This document shows positions 37,921 through 46,523 of a stretch of DNA of 64,000 bases, in pieces. Numbering within the stretch: position 1 is the first letter of the stretch; every line of letters begins with the position of its first letter. Below the pieces are notes generated by a model that ran no database searches, was not told the origin of the DNA, and worked only from the letters and a program-made list of their open reading frames with translations. Location of the stretch: the NCBI RefSeq assembly GCF_040365225.1, contig NZ_AP028055.1, forward strand, positions 1,364,001 to 1,428,000. Reading direction: 5' to 3'. The position numbers and the translations under genes are program-made. The DNA comes from Bacteroides sedimenti. Its GTDB lineage: Bacteria; Bacteroidota; Bacteroidia; Bacteroidales; Bacteroidaceae.

Positions 37921-39243
37921 ATGAAGAATACCCCAATCGATTGCAAAATCATTGATGAAGCAATCAATGAGATGCATATCACCGATTTATCCAAAGCTAC
38001 TATTCGTGAAGTAAAAGCCATTGCCGCCAAAGCAGAAGAAATATCAGGCGTGGAATTTATAAAAATGGAAATGGGGGTACCAGGACTTCCTCCTTCAGCT
38101 GTTGGAGTACAAGCCGAAATAGAAGCTTTGCAAAATGGAATCGCCAGCCTTTATCCAGATATCAATGGTTTGCCTGCACTTAAACAAGAGGCTTCCAATT
38201 TTGTAAAGGCATTTATCAATGTTGATATAAATCCGGAAGGATGTGTTCCGGTAACCGGTTCCATGCAGGGCACTTATGCATCGTTCCTGGTATGTAGCCA
38301 GTCTGATGAAAAGAGAGATACCATCCTGTTTATTGATCCCGGATTCCCCGTGCAGAAACAGCAACTGGTGGTGATGGGACAAAACTATGAAACTTTTGAT
38401 GTATATGATTACCGCGGAGATAAGTTGCGTGGTAAATTGGAAAGCTACCTGAGCAAAGGGAATATTTCGGCTATTATCTATTCCAATCCGAACAATCCCA
38501 GCTGGGTATGCCTTAAAGAGGAAGAGTTGAAAGTGATTGGCGAGCTGGCAACACAGTACGATGTGATTGTACTGGAAGACCTGGCCTACTTTGCCATGGA
38601 CTTCCGAACCGACCTGAGTATTCCTTATCAAACACCATACCAACCTTCGGTTGCCCATTATACAGATAACTATGTACTGCTCATCTCTGGATCAAAAGCC
38701 TTCAGTTATGCCGGACAGCGCATCGGTGTGACCTGTATATCCAATTCATTATACAACAGAACCTACCCAGGATTTGTAAAACGCTATGGAGGAGGGACTT
38801 TCGGAACAGTATTCATTCATCGCGTACTTTACGCACTTTCATCAGGCACCAGCCACTCAGCACAATATGCAATGGCTGCCATGCTAAAAGCAGCCAACGA
38901 GGGAAAATACAATTTCCTGAAAGATGTCAGCATATACGGTGAACGCGCTCATAAGTTAAAGGAGATATTCATTCGTCACGGATTCCATCTGGTATACGAT
39001 AAAGATCTTGATCAGCCGGTTGCCGACGGATTCTATTTCACCATTGGATACCCGGGAATGAAAGGTTGCGAATTAATTAAAGAACTGATGTATTATGGCG
39101 TAAGTGCTATATCTCTTGATACTACCGGAAGTAAGCAAGAAGGACTTAGAGCCTGCACCTCTTTTATCAAGGACCACCAGTATGATCAGTTAGAGGAAAG
39201 AATGCAGTTATTTGAAAAAAACAATCCCATAAGCAAAAAATAA
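37921..39243 (+). CDS. PLP-dependent aminotransferase, class I/II
   Basis: The 440-residue fold-type I enzyme has the glycine-rich GSMQGTYASF (about 112-121), SNPNNPSWVC (about 187-196, binding the substrate carboxylate), VLEDLAYFAMD with the PLP-ring Asp (about 216-226) and the Schiff-base Lys in ISGSKAFSYAGQRIG (Lys near 259). It transfers amino groups between an amino acid and a 2-oxo acid; substrate preference cannot be read. It appears to be transcribed alone. Confidence 0.9.
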   Translation: MKNTPIDCKIIDEAINEMHITDLSKATIREVKAIAAKAEEISGVEFIKMEMGVPGLPPSAVGVQAEIEALQNGIASLYPDINGLPALKQEASNFVKAFINVDINPEGCVPVTGSMQGTYASFLVCSQSDEKRDTILFIDPGFPVQKQQLVVMGQNYETFDVYDYRGDKLRGKLESYLSKGNISAIIYSNPNNPSWVCLKEEELKVIGELATQYDVIVLEDLAYFAMDFRTDLSIPYQTPYQPSVAHYTDNYVLLISGSKAFSYAGQRIGVTCISNSLYNRTYPGFVKRYGGGTFGTVFIHRVLYALSSGTSHSAQYAMAAMLKAANEGKYNFLKDVSIYGERAHKLKEIFIRHGFHLVYDKDLDQPVADGFYFTIGYPGMKGCELIKELMYYGVSAISLDTTGSKQEGLRACTSFIKDHQYDQLEERMQLFEKNNPISKK

Positions 39244-39267
39244 CAGATAAACTCTTTGTAATGATAA

Positions 39268-39322
39268 AATTGTTGTTATATTAGGAGCTCGAATCCACGA
39301 GAATCTTAATATAACAACAATT
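39268..39322 (+). other. Long hairpin upstream of yqgE
   Basis: AATTGTTGTTATATTA (39268-39283) is the exact complement of 39307-39322. The stem continues through a G-U, a G-C and an A-T pair, and an inner CTCG/CGAG stem caps the loop. The hairpin ends 7 bp before the YqgE start codon. It lacks a T-run, so it is not a normal terminator; an mRNA 5'-end structure is more likely. Confidence 0.7.
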
Positions 39323-39329
39323 CTATTTT

Positions 39330-39923
39330 ATGATGGGAAAAGACCAAGACTATTTCAAAATTGAAACAAATCACGTATTGCCTTCGCGTGGAAAAATTCT
39401 GATTTCCGAGCCTTTTTTACGTGATTCTATGTTTGGCCGTTCAGTTGTTCTTTTGGTGGATCACACTAAAGACGGCTCAATGGGACTTATCATGAATAAG
39501 TTGTTGCCAATGAAACTGAACGATGTTGTAGATGAGTTTAAATACTTAGATGATATTCCTCTTTATAATGGAGGACCAATGGGAACAGACACACTATTTT
39601 ATCTGCATACGCTGAAAAATATTGAAGGAGCGTTGGCTATAGGTGGAGGAATGTACCTCAACGGTAATTTCAATGAAATTAAAAAATACATACTGCAAGG
39701 AAATCAAATACAGGGTAATATTCGGTTTTTTTTAGGATATTCCGGATGGCAGGACGGACAGCTCGATCATGAAATTGAAGAGAACACTTGGATGATTGGA
39801 AAGGGAGATGCAGGTACTCTGTTGATTGATGAGATTAAGAATATGTGGAAAAAATCCTTAGGCAGTCTGGGCGGGAAATACGAAACCTGGTCCCGTTTTC
39901 CGATTATCCCTTCCTTAAACTAG
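39330..39923 (+). CDS. YqgE/AlgH family protein
   Basis: The 197 residues carry the family's conserved blocks: KILISEPFLRDSMFGRSVVLL (split, about 24-44), DGSMGLIMNK (about 50-59), YNGGPMGTDTLFYLHT (about 80-95) and FFLGYSGWQDGQLDHEI (about 134-150). The family is widespread and its molecular role is unresolved. Two adjacent ATG codons are possible starts (39330 or 39333). Its 3' end overlaps the convergent GNAT gene by 9 bp. Confidence 0.92.
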   Translation: MMGKDQDYFKIETNHVLPSRGKILISEPFLRDSMFGRSVVLLVDHTKDGSMGLIMNKLLPMKLNDVVDEFKYLDDIPLYNGGPMGTDTLFYLHTLKNIEGALAIGGGMYLNGNFNEIKKYILQGNQIQGNIRFFLGYSGWQDGQLDHEIEENTWMIGKGDAGTLLIDEIKNMWKKSLGSLGGKYETWSRFPIIPSLN

Positions 39924-40448
39924 ATTGATTAGCTGCATAACAAAGGCATCCTCGTATCCATCCTTTCCTCGAAGCCACTCTTTCAATACCCCGGCCTGAA
40001 TAAAACCGCACGATGAAAACAATTTTTGGCTTGCTTTATTTCTTACAGAGACATAAGCATACATTTGTTTCAGATGTAAGAAGTTAAAAGAATAATCAGT
40101 CAGTAACTCTAATGCCAGGCGAGCAAACCCTTGGCGGCGAAATTCGCTCTTAACGGCAATACCAACCCCTGCCCGCCCATGGATTGGGACAAAATCTGTC
40201 AGATCAATGGTTCCTACAACCTTATTATTCATCCGTTGTACTATCATCAAGCGTAACTGCTTATCAGCAAAAATATCACTCTGAGAAGCCTGAATATACT
40301 GTTTGAGCACATATCTGGAATATGGAACTGTAAAACTACTAACATCCCATGACTCAGGATCATTCTCCATTTCATACATCACATCAAGATCTTCAGGCTC
40401 GGGAGCACGAAGATATATATCATCATTGCTTAAATATCGATTGTTCAT
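39915..40448 (-). CDS. GNAT family N-acetyltransferase (RimJ/RimL-like)
   Basis: The 177 residues start with IYLRAPEPEDLDVMYEMENDPE and have the acetyl-CoA-binding VKSEFRRQGFARLAL (R/Q-x2-G-x-A/G loop, about 118-132) and VRNKASQKLFSSCGFIQAG (about 141-159). It would acetylate an amine of a protein, peptide or metabolite. The start overlaps the end of the upstream glycosyltransferase by 4 bp, so the two are co-translated. Confidence 0.9.
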   Translation of the reverse strand: MNNRYLSNDDIYLRAPEPEDLDVMYEMENDPESWDVSSFTVPYSRYVLKQYIQASQSDIFADKQLRLMIVQRMNNKVVGTIDLTDFVPIHGRAGVGIAVKSEFRRQGFARLALELLTDYSFNFLHLKQMYAYVSVRNKASQKLFSSCGFIQAGVLKEWLRGKDGYEDAFVMQLINLV

Positions 40449-41635
40449 AAATAGCTATTTTGAGGAGTAACTAATATTCCGGTTTGCACAGAATAGATTC
40501 CTATTTCCACCCCCTTTACTGGAGCAAAGGAAATCAAACGAATAATTGTTTCATATGAAAAAGCGTCACTGTCATAAACAATGTGTGAAAAATCACTAGC
40601 CTGCAGAAGGAGGTCAAGATGTCCGTTGGGATGTGTCTGTTCATCAACCGCCAAAAAATGGTGATCACCATTGAGTTCGTTTTTTCGGCATAACTCTCTT
40701 ACTTCTTGAAGCATCTGTTCATTACCAAGCACCAGAAAGCACTGATCCGATTTATTCTCCTTTGAATTGGATAATCCGACTATTTTCTTAAGCATTCGGT
40801 TCAAAAGTGCAACCAAGGCACGAAGGTAGATACCAGTCTTCACAGTACAAGAAAAGAGAACACTGTAATGTGGATAATGTTTTTTGAAGAAGATAACCAT
40901 CGCCTCATAAAACACCTTCACATATTTAAATGAATCTTTTTTGGTACTTTCACCCTTATAATGAATTATAGGGAACGGAAGATAATAATTTTCGAAACCT
41001 GCCTGAGTGATGCGGTACGAAAGATCGATATCTTCTCCATACATAAAAAAAGACTCATCCAGCAATCCGCACTTATCGAGAGTAGATTTTCGCATCAGCA
41101 TATAAGCTCCTGCCAGTACATCAATGCAATGTGACTCGTTTTCATCAAGATAACGAAGGTGATATTTTCCAAAACGAGTGGAATTAGGGAATAATCTGGA
41201 TAACCCGGTAAACTTATAGAAAGAGGTCATTGGAGCCGGGAATCCCCGTTTACTCTCGGGCAGAAAGGTGCCATCACCAGTAACCATCTTCACTCCCACT
41301 CCTCCTGCGACAGAATGCGTATCCATAAAGTCCAAACAATCGACAATCACCTTCTCACCCACCACGGTATCAGGGTTAAGCAGCAGGATATATTCTCCTT
41401 TAGAGAGTGCAATAGCCTGATTATTGGCGCGAGCAAATCCTATATTTTCTTCATTTGCAATAAAATGCACCTGCGAAAAACGAGGCTTTAGGTAATCAAG
41501 CGACCCATCTGTGGAAGCATTGTCTACAACAAAAACCTCAACTGACAACTGATCAATAGCACGATATAACGAGTTTAAGCACAATTCTAGAAAGTACTTC
41601 ACATTATAATTGACTATGATAACTGACAATTTCAT
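40445..41635 (-). CDS. Glycosyltransferase family 2
   Basis: A 396-residue GT2 outside the main clusters: SVIIVNYNVKYFLELCL, VFVVDNASTDGSLDY (about 33-47), GFARANNQAI, LLNPDTVVG (about 85-93) and MYGEDIDLSYRITQAGF (about 199-215). The last 120 residues form an extra domain, with LNGDHHFLAVDEQTHPNG, that I do not recognise. It is placed in a minus-strand operon with a HAD protein and a GNAT gene. Confidence 0.88.
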   Translation of the reverse strand: MKLSVIIVNYNVKYFLELCLNSLYRAIDQLSVEVFVVDNASTDGSLDYLKPRFSQVHFIANEENIGFARANNQAIALSKGEYILLLNPDTVVGEKVIVDCLDFMDTHSVAGGVGVKMVTGDGTFLPESKRGFPAPMTSFYKFTGLSRLFPNSTRFGKYHLRYLDENESHCIDVLAGAYMLMRKSTLDKCGLLDESFFMYGEDIDLSYRITQAGFENYYLPFPIIHYKGESTKKDSFKYVKVFYEAMVIFFKKHYPHYSVLFSCTVKTGIYLRALVALLNRMLKKIVGLSNSKENKSDQCFLVLGNEQMLQEVRELCRKNELNGDHHFLAVDEQTHPNGHLDLLLQASDFSHIVYDSDAFSYETIIRLISFAPVKGVEIGIYSVQTGILVTPQNSYL

Positions 41636-41643
41636 TTCAAGAA

Positions 41644-42108
41644 TTAATAATCTCCGTTCATACCGTCGATTGCCTCTCCGATCCGTAGGAATATATTCTT
41701 CTTTTTGCCTTTTCTGCGAGCTTTCCCTTTTGCATTCTCAGGCATATCAAAGCCACCACAACGGTAAGATCCGTTTTTTATCATCTGATAAATCACCCCC
41801 CAGTCGGGTAAGCCACCTAGGTTACGATCATCAATAAAGAGATCGGCTTTAAGTTTGCGGGAATATCCTTTGCCACGACCATGTTCTTCCGGGAAATCCT
41901 TGTTGGCTGCATAAAATTCCAGTCCCCGTTCACGACAAAACTCAATAGCTTCGTCAAGCAAACGACCTTCGCGCACTGTCCAGAGAATCAGTCTATGCTG
42001 ATCATCCTGGAGTTTCTTTAATGTTTCGATGGCAAAGGGAATTTCTTTTCCAATCTGAGGATATTCATGCTCCACAATGGTGCCATCAAAATCAACTGCA
42101 ATAATCAT
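41644..42108 (-). CDS. HAD-superfamily hydrolase, BT0820-like
   Basis: The 154-residue protein opens with AVDFDGTIVEHEYP (HAD motif I, nucleophile Asp near 6), has ILWTVREG (motif II Thr, about 41-48) and closes with LFIDDRNLGG (motif IV, about 90-99). There is no cap domain, as in the compact Bacteroides BT0820-type phosphatases. The substrate is unknown. A basic tail (KGKARRKGKKKN) is notable. Confidence 0.88.
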   Translation of the reverse strand: MIIAVDFDGTIVEHEYPQIGKEIPFAIETLKKLQDDQHRLILWTVREGRLLDEAIEFCRERGLEFYAANKDFPEEHGRGKGYSRKLKADLFIDDRNLGGLPDWGVIYQMIKNGSYRCGGFDMPENAKGKARRKGKKKNIFLRIGEAIDGMNGDY

Positions 42109-42113
42109 ATTTA

Positions 42114-42578
42114 CTACTCTTTATCTTCATTATTTGTAATCAGGTTCAATTCTTCACGCATCCGTTTTTCACCCGGCAGGCAGAACAGAGAGGCTGTAAC
42201 TCCTATCAACGCGCAGAGTCCACCTACATTGCTCAACACCATATAAAAAATCATTATATTTAGATAGGTTGCCAATGCCAACAACATCAACCTGACAGTA
42301 CTCCAACGCATATAGCGTTTTAGCGCCTCTTCCAAGGGAGCTGACTGAATTCTCTTGACCAACTTAATGCTGAACAGTTTCAGAGAAACCGGAACCAATG
42401 CCATGGTGGCAATGATACCTGTAGTCTCAAGCGCATACCTCATTGTATCGTCGTAAGCATAGGCTCCTTCCAGAATAACACCTGTTTGATATAATACCAT
42501 TATAAGGACAGCTATTACAAGATATAACCCGTACTGAATTCGTAATTTTTTTATTGTCGCTTTTATTTGTGTTTCCAT
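42114..42578 (-). CDS. Small multi-span membrane protein
   Basis: I choose ATG 42578 (METQIKATIKKL) because the longer frame starting at 42626 runs into the upstream recR gene. The 154 residues have four hydrophobic helices (about 18-36, 52-72, 95-112, 117-135), matching small uncharacterised Bacteroidales membrane proteins. The start lies 14 bp after the recR stop, in the same operon. Confidence 0.7.
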   Translation of the reverse strand: METQIKATIKKLRIQYGLYLVIAVLIMVLYQTGVILEGAYAYDDTMRYALETTGIIATMALVPVSLKLFSIKLVKRIQSAPLEEALKRYMRWSTVRLMLLALATYLNIMIFYMVLSNVGGLCALIGVTASLFCLPGEKRMREELNLITNNEDKE

Positions 42579-42591
42579 TTTCTGTTTTGTT

Positions 42592-43209
42592 TTATACTGT
42601 TCCTGTAAAAATAGTCCGGTTTGCAATCGAGCGCCCCAGTGTCACCTCGTCGGTATACTCCAGTTCATCTCCAATAGAGATGCCACGTGCAATCACACTT
42701 AGTTTCACATTGCTCTTTGCCAGCTTGCGAAAAATGTAGAAGTTGGTTGTATCACCCTCCATGGTAGAGCTAAGAGCCAAAATCACCTCACTCACCTCTC
42801 CTTCTTCCACTCGCTTTACCAGACTCTCTATTTGAAGATCGCTTGGCCCTACACCATCCATGGGAGAAATAACTCCGCCCAGTACATGATATAACCCTCT
42901 GAATTGCTGCGTGCCTTCTACTGCCATCACATCACGGATATTCTCAACCACGCATATAACAGAGGCGTCGCGCTGCGGATTGGAACATATTTGGCATACC
43001 TCTGTATCGGAAATATTGTGACACACCTTGCAGTATTTCACTTCTTTTTTTAGGGTCATAATTGCATTCCCAAAAGCCTCAACGGTCGATTGTTCTTGCC
43101 GTAAAAGATGGAGAACCAGCCTCATAGCCGTCTTCTTACCAATGCCCGGCAATTTGGCAAATTCACCTACAGCCTTCTCCAGTAAAGCCGATGGATATTG
43201 TTGATTCAT
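42592..43209 (-). CDS. recR: Recombination protein RecR
   Basis: The 205-residue length and order of parts are standard: helix-hairpin-helix (FAKLPGIGKKTAMRL, about 13-27), a four-Cys zinc finger (CKVCHNISDTEVCQIC, about 60-75), a Toprim domain (VICVVE, LGGVISPMDGVGP, about 81-120) and a C-terminal Walker-like segment (ISIGDELEYTDEVTLGRSI). RecR works with RecO and RecF to load RecA at gaps. It is the first gene of a minus-strand operon. Confidence 0.97.
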   Translation of the reverse strand: MNQQYPSALLEKAVGEFAKLPGIGKKTAMRLVLHLLRQEQSTVEAFGNAIMTLKKEVKYCKVCHNISDTEVCQICSNPQRDASVICVVENIRDVMAVEGTQQFRGLYHVLGGVISPMDGVGPSDLQIESLVKRVEEGEVSEVILALSSTMEGDTTNFYIFRKLAKSNVKLSVIARGISIGDELEYTDEVTLGRSIANRTIFTGTV

Positions 43210-43233
43210 AAATACATTTCTCTATAGTCTTCG

Positions 43234-43262
43234 CAAAGATAGAAAATAAATTCCTACCTTTG
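43234..43262. promoter_or_regulatory. Back-to-back promoters for recR and the symporter operon
   Basis: A minus-strand -7 box TATCTTTG (43234-43241) and a plus-strand -7 box TACCTTTG (43255-43262) lie 13 bp apart in the 71-bp gap. The plus promoter has a TTCG at the -33 position (21-bp spacing). The polymerase footprints would overlap, so the two operons may compete. Confidence 0.5.
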
Positions 43263-43280
43263 CGCATTCAAAAATAAAAT

Positions 43281-44738
43281 ATGAACAGTTATTATATATT
43301 GCTGACCATAGCTCTTTATTTCGGAATTCTGCTGATTATTGCCCGTCTCACGGGAAGAAAGGGTGGCAGCAATGCCGCATTCTTCAAGGGAGAGAATAAA
43401 TCACCTTGGTATGTAGTCTCTTTCGGAATGATTGGCGCCTCAATCTCCGGAGTTACTTTTGTTTCGGTTCCCGGCATGGTAAGGGGTATAGACATGACCT
43501 ACATGCAGACTGTTATTGGCTTTTTCTTCGGATATATGGTAGTGGCCCATCTGCTGCTTCCTCTTTACTACAAGCTTAATCTAACCAGTATCTATTCTTA
43601 TCTCGACACACGTATCGGAAAGCGTGCATATAAAACAGGAGCTTCCTTCTTTTTACTCTCCAGGTTGGTAGGATCTGCGGCCAAGCTTTATTTGGTTTGT
43701 CTCATTCTGCATACTTACGTATTTCAGCAATGGGGAGTACCATTCTGGAGCATAGTGGTAGTTATAGTACTGCTTATATGGCTTTACACCAAGAAGAGCG
43801 GAATCAAAACGATCATTTGGACCGACACCGTGCTCACCCTCTGTCTAATTGCAGCACTGGTGCTTATAATCATTGAAACGACACAGATCTTACATCTTGA
43901 TTTCACAGGGATGATTTCCACTATTAGCAATAGTGAACATTTCCGGATATTCGAGTTCGGCGACTGGCATAGCAGACAGAATTTCTTTAAGCAGTTTTTC
44001 AGTGGTATCTTTATCGTGATTGTAATGACAGGACTCGATCAGGACATGATGCAGAAGAACCTGAGTTGCAGAAACCTGAAAGAAGCACAAAAAAACATGT
44101 ACTGCTATGGATTCTCCTTTATACCAGTAAACTTCTTATTTCTTTGCCTGGGTATCATGCTATTGGTGCTGGCACAGCGGTTGCAACTCACATTGCCCGC
44201 TCAGCCGGATGACATCCTTCCGATGTTTGCTGCTCAGGGATATATGGGGCCATCGGTTCTGGCTCTATTCTCAATCGGAATTATCGCAGCTTCGTTCAGT
44301 AGTTCGGACTCAGCTCTCACCTCACTTACCACCAGCTTTTGCGTGGATATTCTGAGAATTGGAAAAGATACTGAAGAGGTGGCCACCCGGAAAAGACGTC
44401 GGGTGCACTTCGGCATGTCGGCTGCCCTTGTATTGGTAATCTGCATTTTTGAACTGGTGAACAACAAGAGCGTAATCGATACGATATTCACCATTGCGTC
44501 GTACACCTACGGACCTCTGCTGGGCCTGTTTGCTTTCGGGCTCTTTACCCGTCTGCAACCTCGTGACAGATATGTACCTAACGTAGCAATTGCATCACCA
44601 ATCATCTGTTATATAACCAGTGTGCTAACCGACAGACTGACAGGATATAAATTCGGCTACGAAATGCTGATGCTCAATGGCGCATTGACATTCGCCGGGT
44701 TAGCACTAATTTCAACAAAAAATAAACTAAAAGAATAA
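43281..44738 (+). CDS. Sodium:solute symporter family protein
   Basis: A 485-residue protein with about 13 membrane helices. It has the family's ISGVTFVSVPGMV (about 53-65), RLVGSAAKLYL (about 129-139) and IIAASFSSSDSALTSLTTSF (about 334-353), where the Ser/Thr-rich helix is the sodium-binding region. The solute cannot be predicted. It leads a three-gene run with engB and a DUF4923 protein, with gaps of only 2 bp. Confidence 0.92.
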   Translation: MNSYYILLTIALYFGILLIIARLTGRKGGSNAAFFKGENKSPWYVVSFGMIGASISGVTFVSVPGMVRGIDMTYMQTVIGFFFGYMVVAHLLLPLYYKLNLTSIYSYLDTRIGKRAYKTGASFFLLSRLVGSAAKLYLVCLILHTYVFQQWGVPFWSIVVVIVLLIWLYTKKSGIKTIIWTDTVLTLCLIAALVLIIIETTQILHLDFTGMISTISNSEHFRIFEFGDWHSRQNFFKQFFSGIFIVIVMTGLDQDMMQKNLSCRNLKEAQKNMYCYGFSFIPVNFLFLCLGIMLLVLAQRLQLTLPAQPDDILPMFAAQGYMGPSVLALFSIGIIAASFSSSDSALTSLTTSFCVDILRIGKDTEEVATRKRRRVHFGMSAALVLVICIFELVNNKSVIDTIFTIASYTYGPLLGLFAFGLFTRLQPRDRYVPNVAIASPIICYITSVLTDRLTGYKFGYEMLMLNGALTFAGLALISTKNKLKE

Positions 44739-44740
44739 AT

Positions 44741-45346
44741 ATGGAAATCTCAAACGCAGAGTTCGTAATAAGCAATACAGACGTAACCAAATGCCCCAAG
44801 AGCACATTGCCCGAATATGCATTCATCGGTCGCTCTAATGTAGGAAAATCAAGTCTGATAAATATGCTTACCCAACGTAAAGGATTGGCTATGACCTCCT
44901 CTACACCAGGAAAAACCATGTTGATTAATCATTTTATCGTAAACAATGAATGGTACCTTGTTGACCTTCCGGGATATGGATTCGCACGCCGCGGAAAAGC
45001 CGGAATGGAAAGCCTGCGCACCCTGATTGAGGATTATATCCTGGAACGGGAGCAGATGACCAATCTTTTCGTTCTGATAGACAGCCGTCTGGAACCACAG
45101 AAAATCGACTTGGAATTTATGGAATGGCTGGGCGAAAACGGAGTCCCATTTTCCATCATCTTTACCAAATCCGATAAGCTGACTTCTGGTAAGTTAAAAG
45201 ATAACATCAACCGTTACCTGAAAAAACTTCGTGATCAATGGGAGGAGCTTCCACCTTATTTTGTTTCATCTGCCGAAAATAGGTTGGGACGAAAAGAGAT
45301 TCTGGATTATATTGAGAGTATAAATAATGGTCTTAAACAACAATAA
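44741..45346 (+). CDS. engB: Ribosome biogenesis GTPase EngB/YsxC
   Basis: The 201-residue GTPase shows G1 GRSNVGKSSL (about 30-39), G2 Thr in STPGKT, G3 DLPGYGFARR (about 75-84), G4 TKSDKL (about 146-151) and G5 SSAENRLG. EngB assists late assembly of the 50S subunit. Linkage to a solute symporter is presumably incidental. Confidence 0.96.
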   Translation: MEISNAEFVISNTDVTKCPKSTLPEYAFIGRSNVGKSSLINMLTQRKGLAMTSSTPGKTMLINHFIVNNEWYLVDLPGYGFARRGKAGMESLRTLIEDYILEREQMTNLFVLIDSRLEPQKIDLEFMEWLGENGVPFSIIFTKSDKLTSGKLKDNINRYLKKLRDQWEELPPYFVSSAENRLGRKEILDYIESINNGLKQQ

Positions 45347-45348
45347 AA

Positions 45349-45960
45349 ATGAAGCGTAATATTATTTTCGTAGCAGCCATTCTGAGCGTGCTACTTTTTT
45401 CGGGTTCTGCAAGTGCCCAATCATTAGGTGATATTTTAAATAGCAAAAACGTTAACGAAGCTGTAAACAAAGTAAGCGGCGCCGTGGTAACAAAGCCTCA
45501 AAGCATTGTCGGTGTGTGGAAATACAAAGGTTCCGCCTGCGCTTTCGAAAGTGACAACATGGTAACGCAAATGGGGTCAAAGGTAGTTACCGACAAGATT
45601 GAAGAGAAAATTGATGGCTACTTTACACAAGCCGGATTCAAACCGGGAGCTAGCAACTTCATCTTCACCGCTGATGGAAAGTTTGTAAACACCGTTGGCA
45701 GCCAGAGATTCAACGGAAGCTATACATACAATAAGGCCAACGGGGCACTGGTACTGAACTATCAGCAACTCACTGTTAGCATCAACGGGAGTGTTAGAGT
45801 TTCAAACGGCGCCACTGCTCTACTTTTCGACGCGAATAAAATGATGAAGCTAATCGCTGCCATGAGCAAAGAAACAAGTGCTGAGGAGACTGTAAAATCA
45901 ATCTCTACTATGCTCAACGAGTGTAAAGGAGTGAAAGTTGGATTTAAAATTGGAAAATAG
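45349..45960 (+). CDS. DUF4923 lipocalin-like secreted protein
   Basis: The 203 residues begin with a signal peptide (about 1-23, cleavage after SASA). The mature part has IVGVWKYKGSACAFES (about 53-68) and short beta strands (FIFTADGKFVNTV, FNGSYTYNKANGALVLNY) consistent with the DUF4923/lipocalin-like family of periplasmic or outer-membrane-associated proteins. Function unknown. Last gene of the symporter operon. Confidence 0.82.
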   Translation: MKRNIIFVAAILSVLLFSGSASAQSLGDILNSKNVNEAVNKVSGAVVTKPQSIVGVWKYKGSACAFESDNMVTQMGSKVVTDKIEEKIDGYFTQAGFKPGASNFIFTADGKFVNTVGSQRFNGSYTYNKANGALVLNYQQLTVSINGSVRVSNGATALLFDANKMMKLIAAMSKETSAEETVKSISTMLNECKGVKVGFKIGK

Positions 45961-46036
45961 TTCGCAATTCATAAGAACTATATCAATAATAATGTCCGGA
46001 TAAAGAGTTTTTCTTCTTTTACCTCATTCCCAAAAT

Positions 46037-46080
46037 AAAAATCGGTCGATACTTATGTATCCGGCCGATTTTTATTTTTA
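46037..46080 (+). terminator. Intrinsic terminator
   Basis: AAAATCGGTCGATAC pairs with GTATCCGGCCGATTTT (one G-U pair and one bulge) and is followed by TTATTTTTA. It closes the symporter-engB-DUF4923 operon. Confidence 0.8.
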
Positions 46081-46137
46081 GACATTCTGTAATCAGATAA
46101 TAAGCTCAAATATTACTTTTTTAATTAATTTTACGGC

Positions 46138-46452
46138 ATGAAACTCTATTTGAGAAGACAGGCCGTTATAGCATGGATATTACTTTTTTCCATTGCTCCC
46201 ATGGGAGTTGTGAAGAGCATTCATACCCATGAGGAAAAGGGAATTACCGCAACACACCATTGCGATCATTCTTCTTGTAATTGTGCTATTTGTCAGTTTC
46301 ATCTGTTACCCTACGTAGCGCCTACCCTGCTTCAATTAACGGTTTATCTGGTTATGCACCACCAGGAAACAACAGAACGAACCCTCAGGGTGACAAAGGT
46401 TACACCATACTCCTATTTATTAAGAGCCCCTCCTTCTTCTTATTCTAAATAG
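46138..46452 (+). CDS. Small His/Cys-rich protein before a TonB receptor
   Basis: The 104-residue product has an N-terminal hydrophobic segment (about 10-26), then HTHEEK and a dense cluster THHCDHSSCNCAICQFH (about 40-56) that looks like a metal-binding site. It resembles the small membrane proteins that precede metal-linked TonB receptors in Bacteroidetes, but I do not recognise a named family. The TonB receptor starts 71 bp later, probably in the same transcript. A role as metal sensor, chaperone or periplasmic binding protein is inferred. Confidence 0.65.
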   Translation: MKLYLRRQAVIAWILLFSIAPMGVVKSIHTHEEKGITATHHCDHSSCNCAICQFHLLPYVAPTLLQLTVYLVMHHQETTERTLRVTKVTPYSYLLRAPPSSYSK

Positions 46453-46523
46453 AAATTATTATTGCTGTGCTCCAATTAATTTTAGGAGCATGGTGTTTTG
46501 TATATTTAAAATAAGAAACTATA

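Noticed and set aside
38095..38658. A 187-codon minus-strand open frame
   Set aside because: It lies entirely antisense to the aminotransferase and has no start context or recognisable domain.
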